Assembly: GCA_035048495.1 (NCBI GenBank)
Contig: CM068553.1
Span: 18,725,190 to 18,789,189, forward strand
Direction of reading: 5' to 3'
Source: Euptelea pleiosperma
Taxonomy: Eukaryota > Streptophyta > Magnoliopsida > Ranunculales > Eupteleaceae
Length of the DNA: 64,000 nucleotides
Under the pieces are notes generated by a model. It was not told the origin of the DNA and made no database searches. It saw only the letters and a list, made by a program, of their open reading frames with translations. The position numbers were made by a program, and so were the translations under genes. Positions 1-10,194 of the stretch are shown here, piece after piece (the first letter of the stretch is position 1; every line of letters begins with the position of its first letter).

Positions 1-1208
1 GTCAAAAATTCGAATCCGAACTCAAATACATAATCGAATGATCAAATATTATCCAAAATTTTTGGATATCGGATATAGATTTGGATATTTTTGAAATTGA
101 ATACTTTTGGGATATAATTTTGGATATTGATATATTTGGTTCAATAATATCCGATCTGATATGTTATATAAATATAATAATTATGTTTATTGTATATGTA
201 ATTATGTATTATATGTAATTATGTTTATTATTGTATAAATTAAATAGTTTATTTTATATCTGATTTACTTATCGGATAAATTGGATATACGATAAGTTAA
301 TCAGATTAGAATTCAAGTATTGATTAAGAATATTCGTTTAATTTCGAATAGAATTCGGATATTGAATTTTTTAGAGGATTCAAATATGCTTATATTCGAT
401 TTGAATAATATCTGTTGATAGTCCTATAGGGTTTTATAATTAAAGAAGAGTCTATTGTGATCTTTTTTATATTTTCAAATTCAAAATATAATGTTGTTGG
501 TTGACCATGTTATTTGAACTATATATAATAAATGAATCGGATAGTTTTACAGTCATCGGGAACTAGGTTAGTTTCTAAAATCGAAGATATTTATTCTATA
601 ATTAGACATGCACATGTGAGAAAGGTAGACTATCCTTTGTGTTTGGCTAGGGGGATCAAAGACATTTTTCACTAAATTGGGTGGTGTATCTCAGTGTTTG
701 AAAACTCGAAAACTTGACTCAACTCGAAAGTCTATCGAGTTGAGTTAACTCGAAGACTCGAACTCGACTCAAATAATATATTAATATTATATACATATAT
801 TAATAAATAATTAAAAGCATACACGCCTAAGAGGCTATTGCCTATAAGAAGCTTCTTGAGTTCTAGAACTATTTTAATGGTGACATGATTAGGGATCTGA
901 AAACAGTTGAAGTGACAGTTGCAATTCCAAAAAATGAAAAATTGAAAAAAAAAAAATTAGGAATTTGATAAATTGAGTGTTATCTCTATCTTTATACCTT
1001 AGTGACAATAAACATTCTGCTAAGGAGAAATCTGGATAGAACATAGTAGTGATCCGTATTATTTCCCAACCACACCTTCACCTGATCAATCAGATCATCA
1101 ACCGCATTTTGAAGCAAAAAAGTCAGATAATCATCGAAAATCAAACAGTAGAATTGAGGGATGCGTCGAAAAACACCAGAAAGGAACCTTGACAAAATCA
1201 TATTTAGA
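1..1208. repeat. Direct duplication, copy 1 (about 1.2 kb)
   Basis: This segment recurs in the same orientation at 2278-3437 with small indels and scattered substitutions; the shared part ends at the phrase CCTTGACAAAATC in both copies. It contains AT-rich sequence (1-426) with the TAGGG-ended element described at 2259, an ACTCGA-rich patch near 700-780, and an exon-like ORF on the minus strand. Copy 1 begins at the window edge, so it may extend further left. The arrangement could be a tandem segmental duplication or two copies of one larger mobile element. Confidence 0.85.
992..1197 (-). pseudogene. Exon-like minus-strand ORF, copy 1
   Basis: An open stretch on the minus strand encodes about 68 residues nearly identical to those at 3224-3436 (the run VDDLIDQVKVWLG is shared). 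The lower-coordinate end reads ACTAAG|GTATAA, a good 5' splice site in that orientation. Differences between the copies preserve the frame, which is unlike random AT-rich DNA. No upstream or downstream exon was found, so it looks like an isolated captured exon rather than a working gene. I do not recognise the family with confidence. Confidence 0.4.
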
Positions 1209-2258
1209 AGAAGCATTTCAGGTAGCGAATCTGGTCGTGGGCAGGGAGAAGTCTCCCTTCTCATCTAAGTCTTCACCGCCCCTCGGAGGGTTTGAAGAAA
1301 TTGCCACTCCTTTGCCCTTCTTTATCTTCTCTCCCTCTCTCGAAAGAACTTCCAAGTTCTAACGCTTTTAATATTCTCTCTCTCTCTCTCTCCCATTTAT
1401 ACCAAATATGGTCACTAGTGAGAGAATCGAGGAGAACTTTGCTTCGGTTAGTAATTTTGCTGACCGACCACAATATGAGTCAGGTGGCACTCTTAGAGGA
1501 CTCTGATCGCCTGGATGTTTGGCCAATCCCCAGTGGACCTACAAACCAAAAAATTCTGAGTAGTGATTTCAAACCTTTGGATCTTTGTACCTCAAAATTG
1601 GTGAATAATGATCAAATTCCACAATTATGAATCAACCCGTCAAAATGACTCCAATCCAATGCTTAGAAATCACTAATCAAGCTAATTTTTGGGTATGTAT
1701 GTCCATCTAGGTTGGCCCTAACATCCATACGGTCAGAAATCTATAAGAATATGCCAGGTAGCTTAGATTATGATATGTTAGCAACTTTGATGAATGGCAT
1801 CAGTCAGCAAAGTTATACTCGAGATAATCACTAAGGTGGAAGAATAAAGAGGAAGTGAGAGTGAAATGTAGCATGGATGCATGCAAACATCATGTACCCA
1901 TTGTACGTATTCGGCTTGTATAGAATCCAGTTCCGTACAAAGTTTGATTAGACGTATCCCCAAAATGACTAAAAATTAGCTCATTGATAATATCTAGCCG
2001 TATGATTCGGGTTTCTTTTTGTCAGTTTCATGAACATGCCTATGATGGATGAATTCCAAGCCCATGAAGTTCAGGATGAAAGAAAACTCAAATCCAATGG
2101 CTAAAAATCAATAATCTGGTTGAATTTTGACGTGTGTCCACCCAAGGGTGGACCAAAGATTCATGGGTTAGTAGACCCGAATGAGTATGCGAGGTTGCCT
2201 TTTTACGAGGGGTCATATCAAACTTCAAAATTGGACAGGTCTATGCATATTGTGGGGT
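1209..2258. repeat. Spacer between duplication copies: CT tract and MITEs
   Basis: The first part (1209-1445) is CT-rich with a short (CT)n run near 1377-1393. Positions 1453-1814 form a family-A MITE with inverted ends (AATTTTGCTGACC at left, GTCAGCAAAGTT at right) and the internal phrase GGATGTTTGGCC. Positions about 1935-2180 look like a further diverged MITE half carrying CCAATGGCTAAAAATC and GTCCACCCAAGG. No gene is supported. Confidence 0.65.
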
Positions 2259-2682
2259 TAGGGGTGTCAATGGATAGTCAAAAATTCGAATCCGAACTCA
2301 AATACGTAATCGAATGATCAAATATTGTCCAAATTTTTTGGATATCGGATATAGATTTGGATATTTTTAAAATTGAATACTTTTGAGATATAATTTTGGA
2401 TATTGATATATCTGGTTCAATAATATCCGATCTGATATGTTTAAATATAATAATTATATTTATTGTATATGTAATTATGTTTATTATTGTAGAAATATAA
2501 TAGTTTATTTTATATTTGATTTACTTATCGGACGAATTGGATATACGATAAGTTAATCAGATTAGAATTCAAGTATTGATTAAGAATATCCGTTTAATTT
2601 TAAATAGAATTCAGATATTGAATTTTTTAAAGGATTCAAATATGCTTATATTCGATTTGAATAATATTTGTTGATAGCCCTA
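2259..2682. mobile_element. TAGGG-ended hAT-like MITE
   Basis: The left end TAGGGGTGTCAA and the right end TTGATAGCCCTA are inverted repeats (10 of 12 match), about 424 bp apart, with a very AT-rich non-coding interior. A second copy occupies 1-426, ending TTGATAGTCCTA, and a third, heavily interrupted copy starts at 5022. The ends resemble hAT-type MITEs. No clean 8-bp target duplication is visible at this copy, so the superfamily assignment is tentative. Confidence 0.55.
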
Positions 2683-3437
2683 TTTAGGGTTTTATAATTA
2701 AAGAAGACTTTATTGTGATCTTTTTATATTTTCAAAGTCAAAATGTAATGTTGTTGGCTGACCATGTTATTTGAACTATATATAGTAAATGAATTTGATA
2801 GTTTTACAGTCATCGGGAACTAGGTTAGTTTCTAGAATCGAAGATATTTATTCTATAGTTAGACATGCAAATGTGAGAAAGGTAGACTATCCTTTGTGTC
2901 TGGCTAGGGGGATCGAAGACATTTTTCACTAAATTGGGTGGTGTATCTCAGTGTTTGAAAACTCGAAAACTCGACTCGAAAGTCTACTGAGTTGAGTTAA
3001 CTCAAAGACTCGAACTCGACTCAAGTAATAGATTAATATTACATACATATATTAAAAGCATACATGTCTAAGAGGCTATTGTCTATAAAAAGCTTCTTGA
3101 GTTCCAAAGCTATTTTAATGGCGACATGATTAGGGATCTGGAAACAGTTGAAGTGACAGTTGCAATTCCAAAAAATGAAAAATGGACAAAAAAATTAGGA
3201 ATTTGATAAATTGGGTGTTCTCTCTATCTCCATACCTTAGTGACAATAAACATTCTGCTAAGGAGAAATCTGGATAGAACATAGTAGTGATCCGCATTAT
3301 CTCCCAACCACACCTTCACTTGATCAATCAGATCATCAACCGTATTTTGAAGCAAAAAAGTCAGATAATCATCGGAAATCAAATAGTAGAATTGAGGGAT
3401 GCGCTGAAAAACACCAGAAAGGAACCTTGACAAAATC
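2278..3437. repeat. Direct duplication, copy 2
   Basis: This is the second copy of the segment at 1-1208 in the same orientation. The offset is 2277 bp at the left end and about 2237 bp at the right end because copy 2 carries small deletions. It stops exactly where a truncated copia LTR begins (3436), so the LTR break and the duplication border coincide. Confidence 0.85.
3224..3436 (-). pseudogene. Exon-like minus-strand ORF, copy 2
   Basis: This is the counterpart of the ORF at 992-1197, with substitutions such as GNN to GDN that keep the frame. The lower-coordinate end reads ACTAAG|GTATGG, a strong splice donor on the minus strand. The sequence is hydrophobic and aromatic rich (SRFLSGVFQRIPQFYYL). 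It is probably an exon captured by, or duplicated with, the surrounding repeat. Its parent gene was not identified. Confidence 0.4.
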
Positions 3438-4670
3438 TTAGCCAAGGCTTACTGCCGATGCGTCCACGTTCTCTGAATTAACGCTACGAATCCACGAGCG
3501 CCCTTTCACCCAAGAAGCCTTGTCCGCTTGTTCAGTTTGGTACACCCCAAACCTACCGTCGATCGGTTCCTCTGATCTTAATTCTCAACACTCCCGCATT
3601 TACAGAAGGTGAATGATTCAGTACACCCTTAACCCTAAGTTGCTTAAAAGGTGTTGAGTCACACTGGTACACTCAGGCTAGTAGGTCGAATATATGAGTG
3701 GAAGACCTAAGATGAGGGATGGAACAAGCACTTGGCTTTGATTAAGAAGAAGAACAAGCTCACAAGATGTGAATGGAAAACAAGCTTATTTCTCTTCAAA
3801 TGGACATTCTAATAAATAAACATTTTCTTCTCTCTCGTGAAAGATTGAGTCACTATGTGTCTCTGTGTGTGTTCAGAGAAGGTATAGAAGGGTTGTATTT
3901 ATAGAATTCATGACCTTGAGTCGTATAGAACGTGGGATAATGAAACCAAGAATTTCGGATCTGAGAAAGACTGAGTTCATGCAAGGTCCGATCGATTGTA
4001 CTCTGGGTCCAATCCACTGTGCCATGTTTAATCGATTGGGTATAAATATCCAATCGATTGGCCTTAATAAGTTTCATGTTTAGTAGGCTCCAATCGATTA
4101 CGCAGAGGTCTCCAATCGATTGGACTCAAAAAAGTTTATGTCCCGAAGACTCCAATCGATTTGGCTGAAATAAGTTTCTGCCTCGTAGCTTCCAATCGAT
4201 TACACAGAGTCCTCTAATTGATTGGGCTGAAATAAGTTTCTGCCTCGTAGCTTCCAATCGATTACACAGAGTTCTCCAATTGATTGGGCTATGTTCAATC
4301 GATTTGACAAGTTACAATCAATCGGACTCTCCCAATAGTCAATATCTTTGACTCAGACTAGGGTCTGTCCAATGACTAGGTTTGACCATTATATTTTATT
4401 CATTTTAAACCTATTCCTATGACCACTAAGTCACTTACCTTCCTAATCGAGCATACACGATCTTTAACTGACAAATGGGCAGTTACTTAGATGACTCTTG
4501 TCGTCAACCGTCTGATTCTTGCTGTCTCTGTCTTCTAGTTTTCAAGTAGTCGGCGAAGTATGCGTACCACGACATCTCGACACTACATTGGTGCTCGTAG
4601 GAACGGTTATAAGAATGTTTTTATATCAAACGAAATCTTTGCCAATTTGAATATGAAAATATTCCTTACA
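3436..4670 (-). mobile_element. Truncated Ty1-copia LTR, copy I
   Basis: The LTR 5' end is at 4670 on the minus strand (TGTAAGGAATATTTTC). It is homologous to 26950-28485 and 42928-44174. It ends at 3436 within the conserved phrase TTAGCCAAGGC, so the LTR 3' terminus is missing. No polypurine tract or internal region adjoins 4670, so this is a truncated solo-like LTR. It contains a cluster of CCAATCGATTGG-type motifs at about 3985-4325. Confidence 0.8.
3985..4325. repeat. ATCGAT-cored CCAAT repeat array in LTR copy I
   Basis: Around ten motifs related to CCAATCGATTGG occur in spaced units such as CTCCAATCGATTACACAGAG followed by a second motif before GGGCT. The full motif is a palindrome holding two opposed CCAAT boxes. 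Several units have decayed to one half-site. Confidence 0.8.
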
Positions 4671-5214
4671 TAAGACCCCTAGGGATGGGCCAAACATTTA
4701 TTCGGCCCGTGATGTCTAAGATACTGACATATGGCTCATACTGTAGTGCATCATGGTCACTGAGTGGAACTTTGTTGACTACCGCTAGTCAGCAAAGTTA
4801 CTTACCGCCCACAATATGTCGACGTGGCATATTTTTAGAAACCTAACCTTATGGATGTTTGGCCCAATCGTATATGGACATATAGACCAAAAATTAACCT
4901 GATTAGTAATTTATAAGCGTTGGATTGGAGTCATTTTTAGGAGTTTATTTTTAATTGTGGAATTTTAACATTATTGACCATTATTTGCAGTACAAAGATC
5001 CAAAGGTTTTAAATCACTAACTAGGGTTGTCAATGGATAGTTGAGAGTTCGAATCCGAATTAGAAAATCAGATATAATCTGAATTTTAGATATTGAATTT
5101 TGATAATTTTAAATATTCAAAACAAAATTTCGGATACAAATTCCGATCTAACATTATCTGGTTTGGTAATATCTGACCCAACTTAAAAATAAAAACCTAG
5201 GACAGTTAGTCTTT

Positions 5215-5753
5215 TTTCATTTATTGTTTTCCCTTTTATCTCAAACGAAAACCCCAACTTCTTCTTCATCTACCCGACCGACTCTCCTCCTCCTTCTTCC
5301 TCTAACTCCCTTCATTTCTCTCTCTCTCTCTCACTTGACTCGTAGTTGCAGTCTCTTTTACTTGACTCGTAGTCGCAGACAACCTTCTTCATCTAATCCC
5401 CTTCCTCTTCTCTTTCTCTCTATCGACTTGCAGACGGTTATCTTCTTCTGCCAACCCCCTTCCTCTCTATCTTGCTGGACTCGTACAACACAACATCTCT
5501 CGGTGAGGAAACCCCGGCTTCTCCTTTTCCTCCCGTCATGACGCCTCTCTCTCTTGGTCACCTTTGATAGAAGATCGAAGATTTCTATGGCGGATCTGGT
5601 AGATGTAGGGATTGATCGACGATTATGGCTCTGCGGATTGAACAGATCAACGAATCAACGGTCGGAGATGCACATAGATCTCTACCAAAAATCAACGGCT
5701 GAAGATGCACAAGAGGATGTTCGTTCCATGTGTAGCTTGGTGGTTTTTTTTTC
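5215..5753. other. Pyrimidine-rich stretch, no gene recognised
   Basis: This stretch is CT-rich, with a short (CT)n run near 5318-5332 and an imperfect tandem of CTTGACTCGTAGT (about 5335 and 5361). ORFs exist on the plus strand but encode low-complexity Ser/Leu/Pro sequence, so I do not call a gene. It lies within the insertion block of the nest. Confidence 0.5.
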
Positions 5754-5964
5754 GGAAAATTACCTCCCGGCCGTCAAACACCTCTTCATTATTCGGTCAA
5801 AAAAGGGCTTCCTTTTTCGAAATATGGACTTTTAACCCCAATCTGCCTATTTTCAGCACCTTGTACAAGTTTATTCCAACTTTACCCTCGTGGGAAGAGA
5901 CATGGCTTAGTGGGTTTTAATTAAATAAAAAATAAAAAAGAAATGGGAAATTTAAAAAAGAAAC

Positions 5965-6300
5965 AGAGGGAGAGACCACAATATGAGCCACGTGGCACAC
6001 TCTTTGAGGGCACTGACTGTATGGATGTTTGGCCAGTGCCTCGATGGACCTGCAAACCAAAAATCAACCTGATTAATTATTTACAACCTTTGGATCTTTG
6101 CACCAAAGTATCGCTAAATAATGCCCAAATTCCTATGGTTAAAATCAACCCATAAAAATACCTTGAATCCAACGCTTAGAAATCATTGATCAGTTTTATT
6201 TTTGGTTTGTAAGTCCACCTAGTGATTGGCCAAACATCCATACGGTCATCGTCCACTAAGAGTGTGCCACGTGGTTTGTATTGTGGGCTGTGAGTACCAA
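5965..6300. mobile_element. Family-A MITE copy
   Basis: This copy is palindromic: the left part has CCACAATATGAGCCACGTGG and GGATGTTTGGCC, and the right part has their complements, GGCCAAACATCCATACGGTC and GTGCCACGTGG. A CACGTG lies near each end (5989-5994 on the left). It sits between the arms of the inverted-repeat element at 5754-7010. Confidence 0.75.
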
Positions 6301-6389
6301 AAACAATGATTGAATCCACGTTTGGAATTCACCCATGAAAAGACTCAATTCCAAACGGTTAGAACTCACCAACTATGCTGAGGGCTCTC

Positions 6390-6700
6390 CCTGCCCTACG
6401 TAACACACTTCTTGGGTCAATTAACCACATGAATGCTTAGCCCACCCACCCCTTGGTGGATATATAGACCAAAAATCAGTCTGATTGGGTTTCTCTAGCC
6501 ATAGATATTAGAACTTTTTTTAGAATTAATGATAGCCGTTGGATTTAAGTATGTTTTTTTCTTAGTTTTTGGACACTAAATCCAACGGGTAGAAATTATC
6601 AATCAAACTAATTTTTGGCATGTAAATCCACCAAGGGGTGGGCTAAACATCCATGTGGTTAGTGGGCCCAAAACATTGACTTATGTAGGCCCACAATGGC
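6390..6700. mobile_element. MITE, CCCCTTGGTGGATAT subfamily
   Basis: The left half carries CACCCCTTGGTGGATAT and the right half carries ATCCACCAAGGGGTGGGC in inverted orientation, with GAATGCTTAGCCC and GGGCTAAACATCCATG as inner matches. It belongs to the same general architecture as family A but with subfamily-specific sequence also seen at 9814 and 23251. Confidence 0.65.
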
Positions 6701-7488
6701 CCTCTGCATCAACTACATCAAAAGACCTCTGCATCTAATATTTTCCCCAATTAGGGGTAGCACCAATTATTATTGCAAAATGAGGGTACTAAATTACCCA
6801 TGTAAAATGGGATAAAGATATGGTGTGCTGAGGGTAGAGTAGGAATAAAGTTGTTGCTGAGGGTAGAGTAGGAATAAAGTTGTAGAAGTTGCTGAAAATC
6901 GGTTAATTGGGGTTATATGTCCATATTTCAAAAAAGGAGGCCCTTTTTAGACCCATTAATAAAGAAGTGGTTGTCTTGGGTAAACTTATGGCCCGGAGGT
7001 AATTCCCCCCCCCCCCCCCCCCACGCGCCCTTTTTTTTTTTTTTTTTTCCTTTTAATAACATTTGTAACCAAATGGGATATAAGCTTATCGAATTAGAAT
7101 TCGAACATTGATTTGGAATATCTGTCGGATTTCGAATAAGGCCCTGCTTGGTATCCAGTAAATATTCGTAGGATGCAAATATTTACCTCTACAAATATTT
7201 ACTTTGTAAATGTTTACAGCTTCAAACATTTTCTGTTGCTTTGTATTAACCCCTAAAATCAGTTGCAAATACTTTCCACCGCTTGGGTGGAGGGTGCAAT
7301 GTAAATATTTTTCGAATATTTGATGAATCCAAAATAGGAGATGGAGATCACCTATGAACAATGTCAATGAATTGGATGATCACAACCAATCAAACAACGG
7401 AACAAATGGCTGAGAATCATGAGATGGTCCGGGTAAGTTGATTTTGGGCGGGACCCCAATTATCGGTTGGTCCCAGTAGAACTTTGCT

Positions 7489-7735
7489 GACCACCCACAA
7501 TTTGAGTACAGGGGATACTTTAGAGGGACACTGACCGTATGGATGTTTGGCCAATCCCTAGGTGGACCTACAAACTAAAAATCAGCCCGATTAGTGATTT
7601 CAAACCTTTGGATCTTTGTACATCTAATAATGCCAAATTCCACGGTTAAAAATCAACCAATGAAAATGACTCCAATATAACTTTTAGAAATCTATAATCA
7701 TGTTATTTTTTTGGTCTAGATGTCTATCTAGGAGT
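7489..7735. mobile_element. Family-A MITE fragment
   Basis: It begins GAACTTTGCTGACCACCCAC and carries ACCGTATGGATGTTTGGCC, then half of the inverted partner (GGTCTAGATGTCTATCTAGG). It stops where the next family-A copy starts at about 7738, so it appears truncated or interrupted. Confidence 0.65.
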
Positions 7736-7964
7736 ATAACTTTGCTGACCCTCCACAATGATTGCCTCCTATAACTGCCCACAATATGAGTCACGTGGCA
7801 CATTTGTGGAGGATGCTGACTGTATGGATGTTTGGCCAATCCCTAAGTGGATCAACAAATCAAAAATCAACCTGATAAACGGATTTCATGGATTGATTTT
7901 AACCGTTGAATTTAAGCCTTCTTGACCATTATTTGCCATTATTTGGGTACTAGTATCCAAAGAT

Positions 7965-8536
7965 GGGTCGGGCTCGAGGGACACCCATTTTTTGACACCC
8001 ATTTTGGCATACCCACATAGAAGATGAATCGATGGCTGATTTTTGGTGAGGATGATCTCTATGGTGAGGAGATTATCCTCACAAAAATTCAAATCATTTT
8101 GATATTCATAGATTGGTTTACAAGCTGAAGAATTATGGACCGTCGATTCTTACCGTGTAACTTTTTTTTTTTTTTTGTACGTTACCATCGTGGGAGGGCC
8201 CCACGGAAGACGGCAGGTGAAACGTGGAACCGATCAAGCCGGGAAAGGGGATTTCTACTCCTGGCACACTGCTCAAAGGAGGAAATCTACCTATGTGGGT
8301 TTGACCCCACGACCTCTCGAAAGAGGTGGATACACACCAACCATTTGAGCTGCCATGTTGGGTGTCTTACCATGTAACTTGAAAACCCACATTTGATGGG
8401 GTTAGAAATTCAGAATGGGCTGATTTTTTCTGTTGGGGTGATCTATATGGTGAGGAGATCATCCACACCAAAAATCAGCCATTGGATTCATCTTCTATGT
8501 GGGTACGCTAAAATGGGGGTTACCTGAGCCCGGCCC
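7965..8536. mobile_element. Mutator-like MITE (family B) with 9-bp TSD
   Basis: The perfect 9-bp duplication TCCAAAGAT lies at 7956-7964 and 8537-8545. The ends are inverted repeats, GGGTCGGGCTC and GAGCCCGGCCC. Long inner arms share ACCCACATAGAAGATGAATC and its complement. Without the SINE inside it, the element is about 355 bp. A paralogue lies at 25560-25912 and a fragment at 58405-58497. A 9-bp TSD is diagnostic of Mutator-like elements. No coding capacity is present. Confidence 0.85.
8164..8365 (-). mobile_element. tRNA-derived SINE with 15-bp TSD
   Basis: It is flanked by CTTACCGTGTAACTT (8149-8163) and CTTACCATGTAACTT (8366-8380), 14 of 15 identical. A T tract at 8164-8176 is the poly(A) tail of a minus-strand insertion. 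Reading the minus strand, GGCAGCTCAAATGGTTGG resembles a tRNA A box and GGGGTCAAACCC resembles a B box, spaced as in pol III promoters. The paralogous MITE at 25560 has the uninterrupted site at 25739-25754, which confirms the insertion. Confidence 0.85.
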
Positions 8537-8604
8537 TCCAAAGATTTGAAATCACTAATTAGGCTGATTTTTGGTTTGTAGGCCCATCTAGGGATTGACC
8601 AAAC

Positions 8605-8966
8605 CATGGTTTAAAAAACGGCCGTTATAACGGATTCAGACCTCCCCCGTTACGTTATGAACCGTTAAAACGTTTTAAAAATAACGGCCGCTATTTTTCC
8701 ATTTTAACGAAAATAACGACCGTTATTTTCTGGATATTTTTTGTGAAAAAAACGTACGTTATTTTTTCTTAATTTCCGTTATTTTTTGTTATTTTTCATT
8801 ATTTTTTTATTTTTGAAATTTCAAAATTTGAATTTCAGCGGCCATTTTTTTTGTTATTTTCTCATTATTTTTCGTTTTTACCCTTGAGCGTTACAATTCC
8901 TTATAACGGAAAAATGGTAATGCCCCCAGTCCGTTATACCATTATAATGGCCCCCTTTAAAACTTG
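8605..8966. mobile_element. hAT-type MITE with 8-bp TSD, copy A
   Basis: GACCAAAC is duplicated exactly at 8597-8604 and 8967-8974. The ends are CATGGTTTAAA and TTTAAAACTTG, with inner inverted motifs GGCCGTTATAACGG and CCATTATAATGG. The 362-bp body is made of repeated AACGG/CCGTTATTTT units. Copy B at 23768-24132 is in the opposite orientation with its own 8-bp TSD. Confidence 0.85.
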
Positions 8967-9813
8967 GACCAAACATCCATACGATTAGCATCTTCTAAAC
9001 GTGTACCACCTAGCACATATTGTGGGCAGTCATCACGGCCGTGAGTGAATTTTACTCTTCATCTAGGGGCCAAATATTATATATATTTCAAGGAAGTTCA
9101 AGCCAAAAAGTAAATGTTTGCAGCCATTTTTGGCTGGCTGCAAACATTAGCAGCTCAAATTGTAAAACATATGGTCTCACGGAAAATATTTACCTACGTA
9201 AATAATTGTGGGGGTGCAACCAAGCACCTAGAAATGCAAAAAACATGTTGCAAATGTTTGCAAACAAATATTTGCGGCGATACCAAGCAGGGCCTAAGAT
9301 TCGGATACCACATATTTTTTGCGGATTCGAATTCGGATATGCTTACATCCGATTCGAATGATATGCGGTGATAGTCCTATCTATATAACAAAACACAGCG
9401 GTTGTCTCCCCCTCTTATAGGCTTCATACATCCAAGGGCCCATATCAACCCTTGTATAGAATAAAATTTAGACGGTTGGATTAATTTAACATGGAAATTG
9501 TCTCACCACTTATACTCCTCTTATCGGCTTCACAAAGGATGACCGAGATCTTATCACCCCAAATAGATGGTGGATCTAAGCTACTCACACCCGATTTTGG
9601 CGCTTTGTCGGAGAGTGCCACCTACTAGTCACTAACAAGGCTGCTTTTTGGCTTGTAAGTCCATGTAGGGATTGGCCAAATATCCGTTGATAGTCCTATC
9701 ATATTGTGGGCAATTGGTAACTTTTTTGACCAGCGGCAGTTAGCAAAGTTCTATTCATCACCCTCAGCAAAGTACCACTCAGAATATCGATATACAATTT
9801 CCAGATGAGTCGT

Positions 9814-10194
9814 GTTGTAACATGGTATACCAAAGGCATTTTGGCGTGAGGAATTACAATTTTTGTTTCTCATGGCTGCCATCTGGGCTCACTAACCGCA
9901 TGGATGTTTATCCCACCACCTTAGTAGACATTCATACCGAAATCAACTTGTTTGATGATTTTAGCCGCTGGTTTTCGTACTAAAAAATAAATGGTTGAAT
10001 CCAACGGCTATAATCACGCCTTAAAAGTTCTAAAATCTAATGGCTAGAGAGAACCAATCAAGGTAATTTTTGTGCGTATATCCACCAAGGGGCGAGCTAA
10101 ACATCCATGCGGTCAATGGGCCTAGATGGCAGCAATGAGTAACAAAAAAGGTGCTTCCCCATGCCAAAAAGCGTGAGGTATACCTTGTTACATC
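9814..10194. mobile_element. MITE, GATGTAACAAGG-ended subfamily, copy 1
   Basis: The left end TTGTAACATGGTATACC and the right end GGTATACCTTGTTACATC are inverted repeats. The interior is palindromic, with GGATGTTTATCCCACC at left and GCTAAACATCCATGCGG at right. It is homologous to 23251-23641. No clear target duplication was seen. Confidence 0.75.

Larger units (their letters stand above)
5754..7010. mobile_element. Long-inverted-repeat DNA element
   Basis: The left arm (5754-5890) and right arm (about 6826-7010) are inverted repeats of roughly 140-180 bp. The outer ends read AATTACCTCC and GGAGGTAATT; the inner parts share AAATATGGAC, ACCCCAAT and TTTTCAGCA. The right arm includes a 26-bp-scale tandem duplication (GAGGGTAGAGTAGGAATAAA twice, 6832-6880). 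A 17-base C tract then T tract follows at 7006-7048. Two MITEs lie between the arms. No transposase is seen, so it is non-autonomous; the superfamily is unknown. Confidence 0.65.
7738..9035. mobile_element. Family-A MITE carrying two later insertions
   Basis: The left end TAACTTTGCTGACC leads into CCCACAATATGAGTCACGTGG (CACGTG about 7793). The right end near 9000-9035 carries GTGTACCACC and CATATTGTGGGCAGT. Its body is split by a Mutator-type MITE at 7965-8536 and by an hAT-type MITE at 8605-8966, each with its own target duplication of host MITE sequence. Confidence 0.75.
7140..9294. mobile_element. PIF/Harbinger-type MITE with TAA TSD, interrupted
   Basis: The left end GGCCCTGCTTGGTATC and the right end GATACCAAGCAGGGCC are inverted repeats (13 bp or more perfect), flanked by TAA at 7137-7139 and 9295-9297. 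The TWA target and GGCCCTG end are typical of PIF/Harbinger Tourist-like elements. The element's own sequence is about 7140-7480 and 9050-9294, rich in AAATATTTAC and GCAAATGTTTGC motifs. The middle is filled by later insertions. Confidence 0.8.
5022..9628. mobile_element. TAGGG-ended insertion block with 8-bp TSD
   Basis: The block is bounded by the perfect 8-bp direct repeat TCACTAAC at 5014-5021 and 9629-9636, and begins TAGGGTTGTCAATGG. Pieces of the same AT-rich element seen at 2259-2682 lie at 5022-5200, about 7060-7136 and 9295-9379, where TGATAGTCCTA marks an apparent right end. Positions 9380-9628 are extra sequence of unknown origin inside the duplication. An 8-bp TSD fits the hAT superfamily. 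Confidence 0.6.
4767..9751. mobile_element. Family-A MITE, outermost layer of a transposon nest
   Basis: The left end (4767-4817) reads GAACTTTGTTGAC, then a short hairpin, then GCCCACAATATG. The right end (about 9700-9751) is its reverse complement: CATATTGTGGGC, a matching hairpin, then GCAAAGTTC. The left half stops at 5021 in AAATCACTAAC and the right half resumes at 9637 in AAGGCTG, with TCACTAAC present on both sides of the intervening 4.6 kb. The MITE was therefore split by a later insertion. Confidence 0.75.

Noticed and set aside
5224..5835. ORFs of 93-105 codons in the CT-rich stretch as a gene
   Set aside because: The encoded sequence is low-complexity Ser/Leu/Pro from CT tracts, with no domain and no splice-consistent continuation; it lies inside a transposon nest.
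7006..7050. Retroposon tail (C17 then T run)
   Set aside because: No TSD or body could be tied to it; it coincides with the end of the inverted-repeat element.
8164..8365. Functional tRNA gene
   Set aside because: A and B boxes are present, but the cloverleaf is not formed, a T tract and TSDs are present, and the body is too long; a SINE explains it better.
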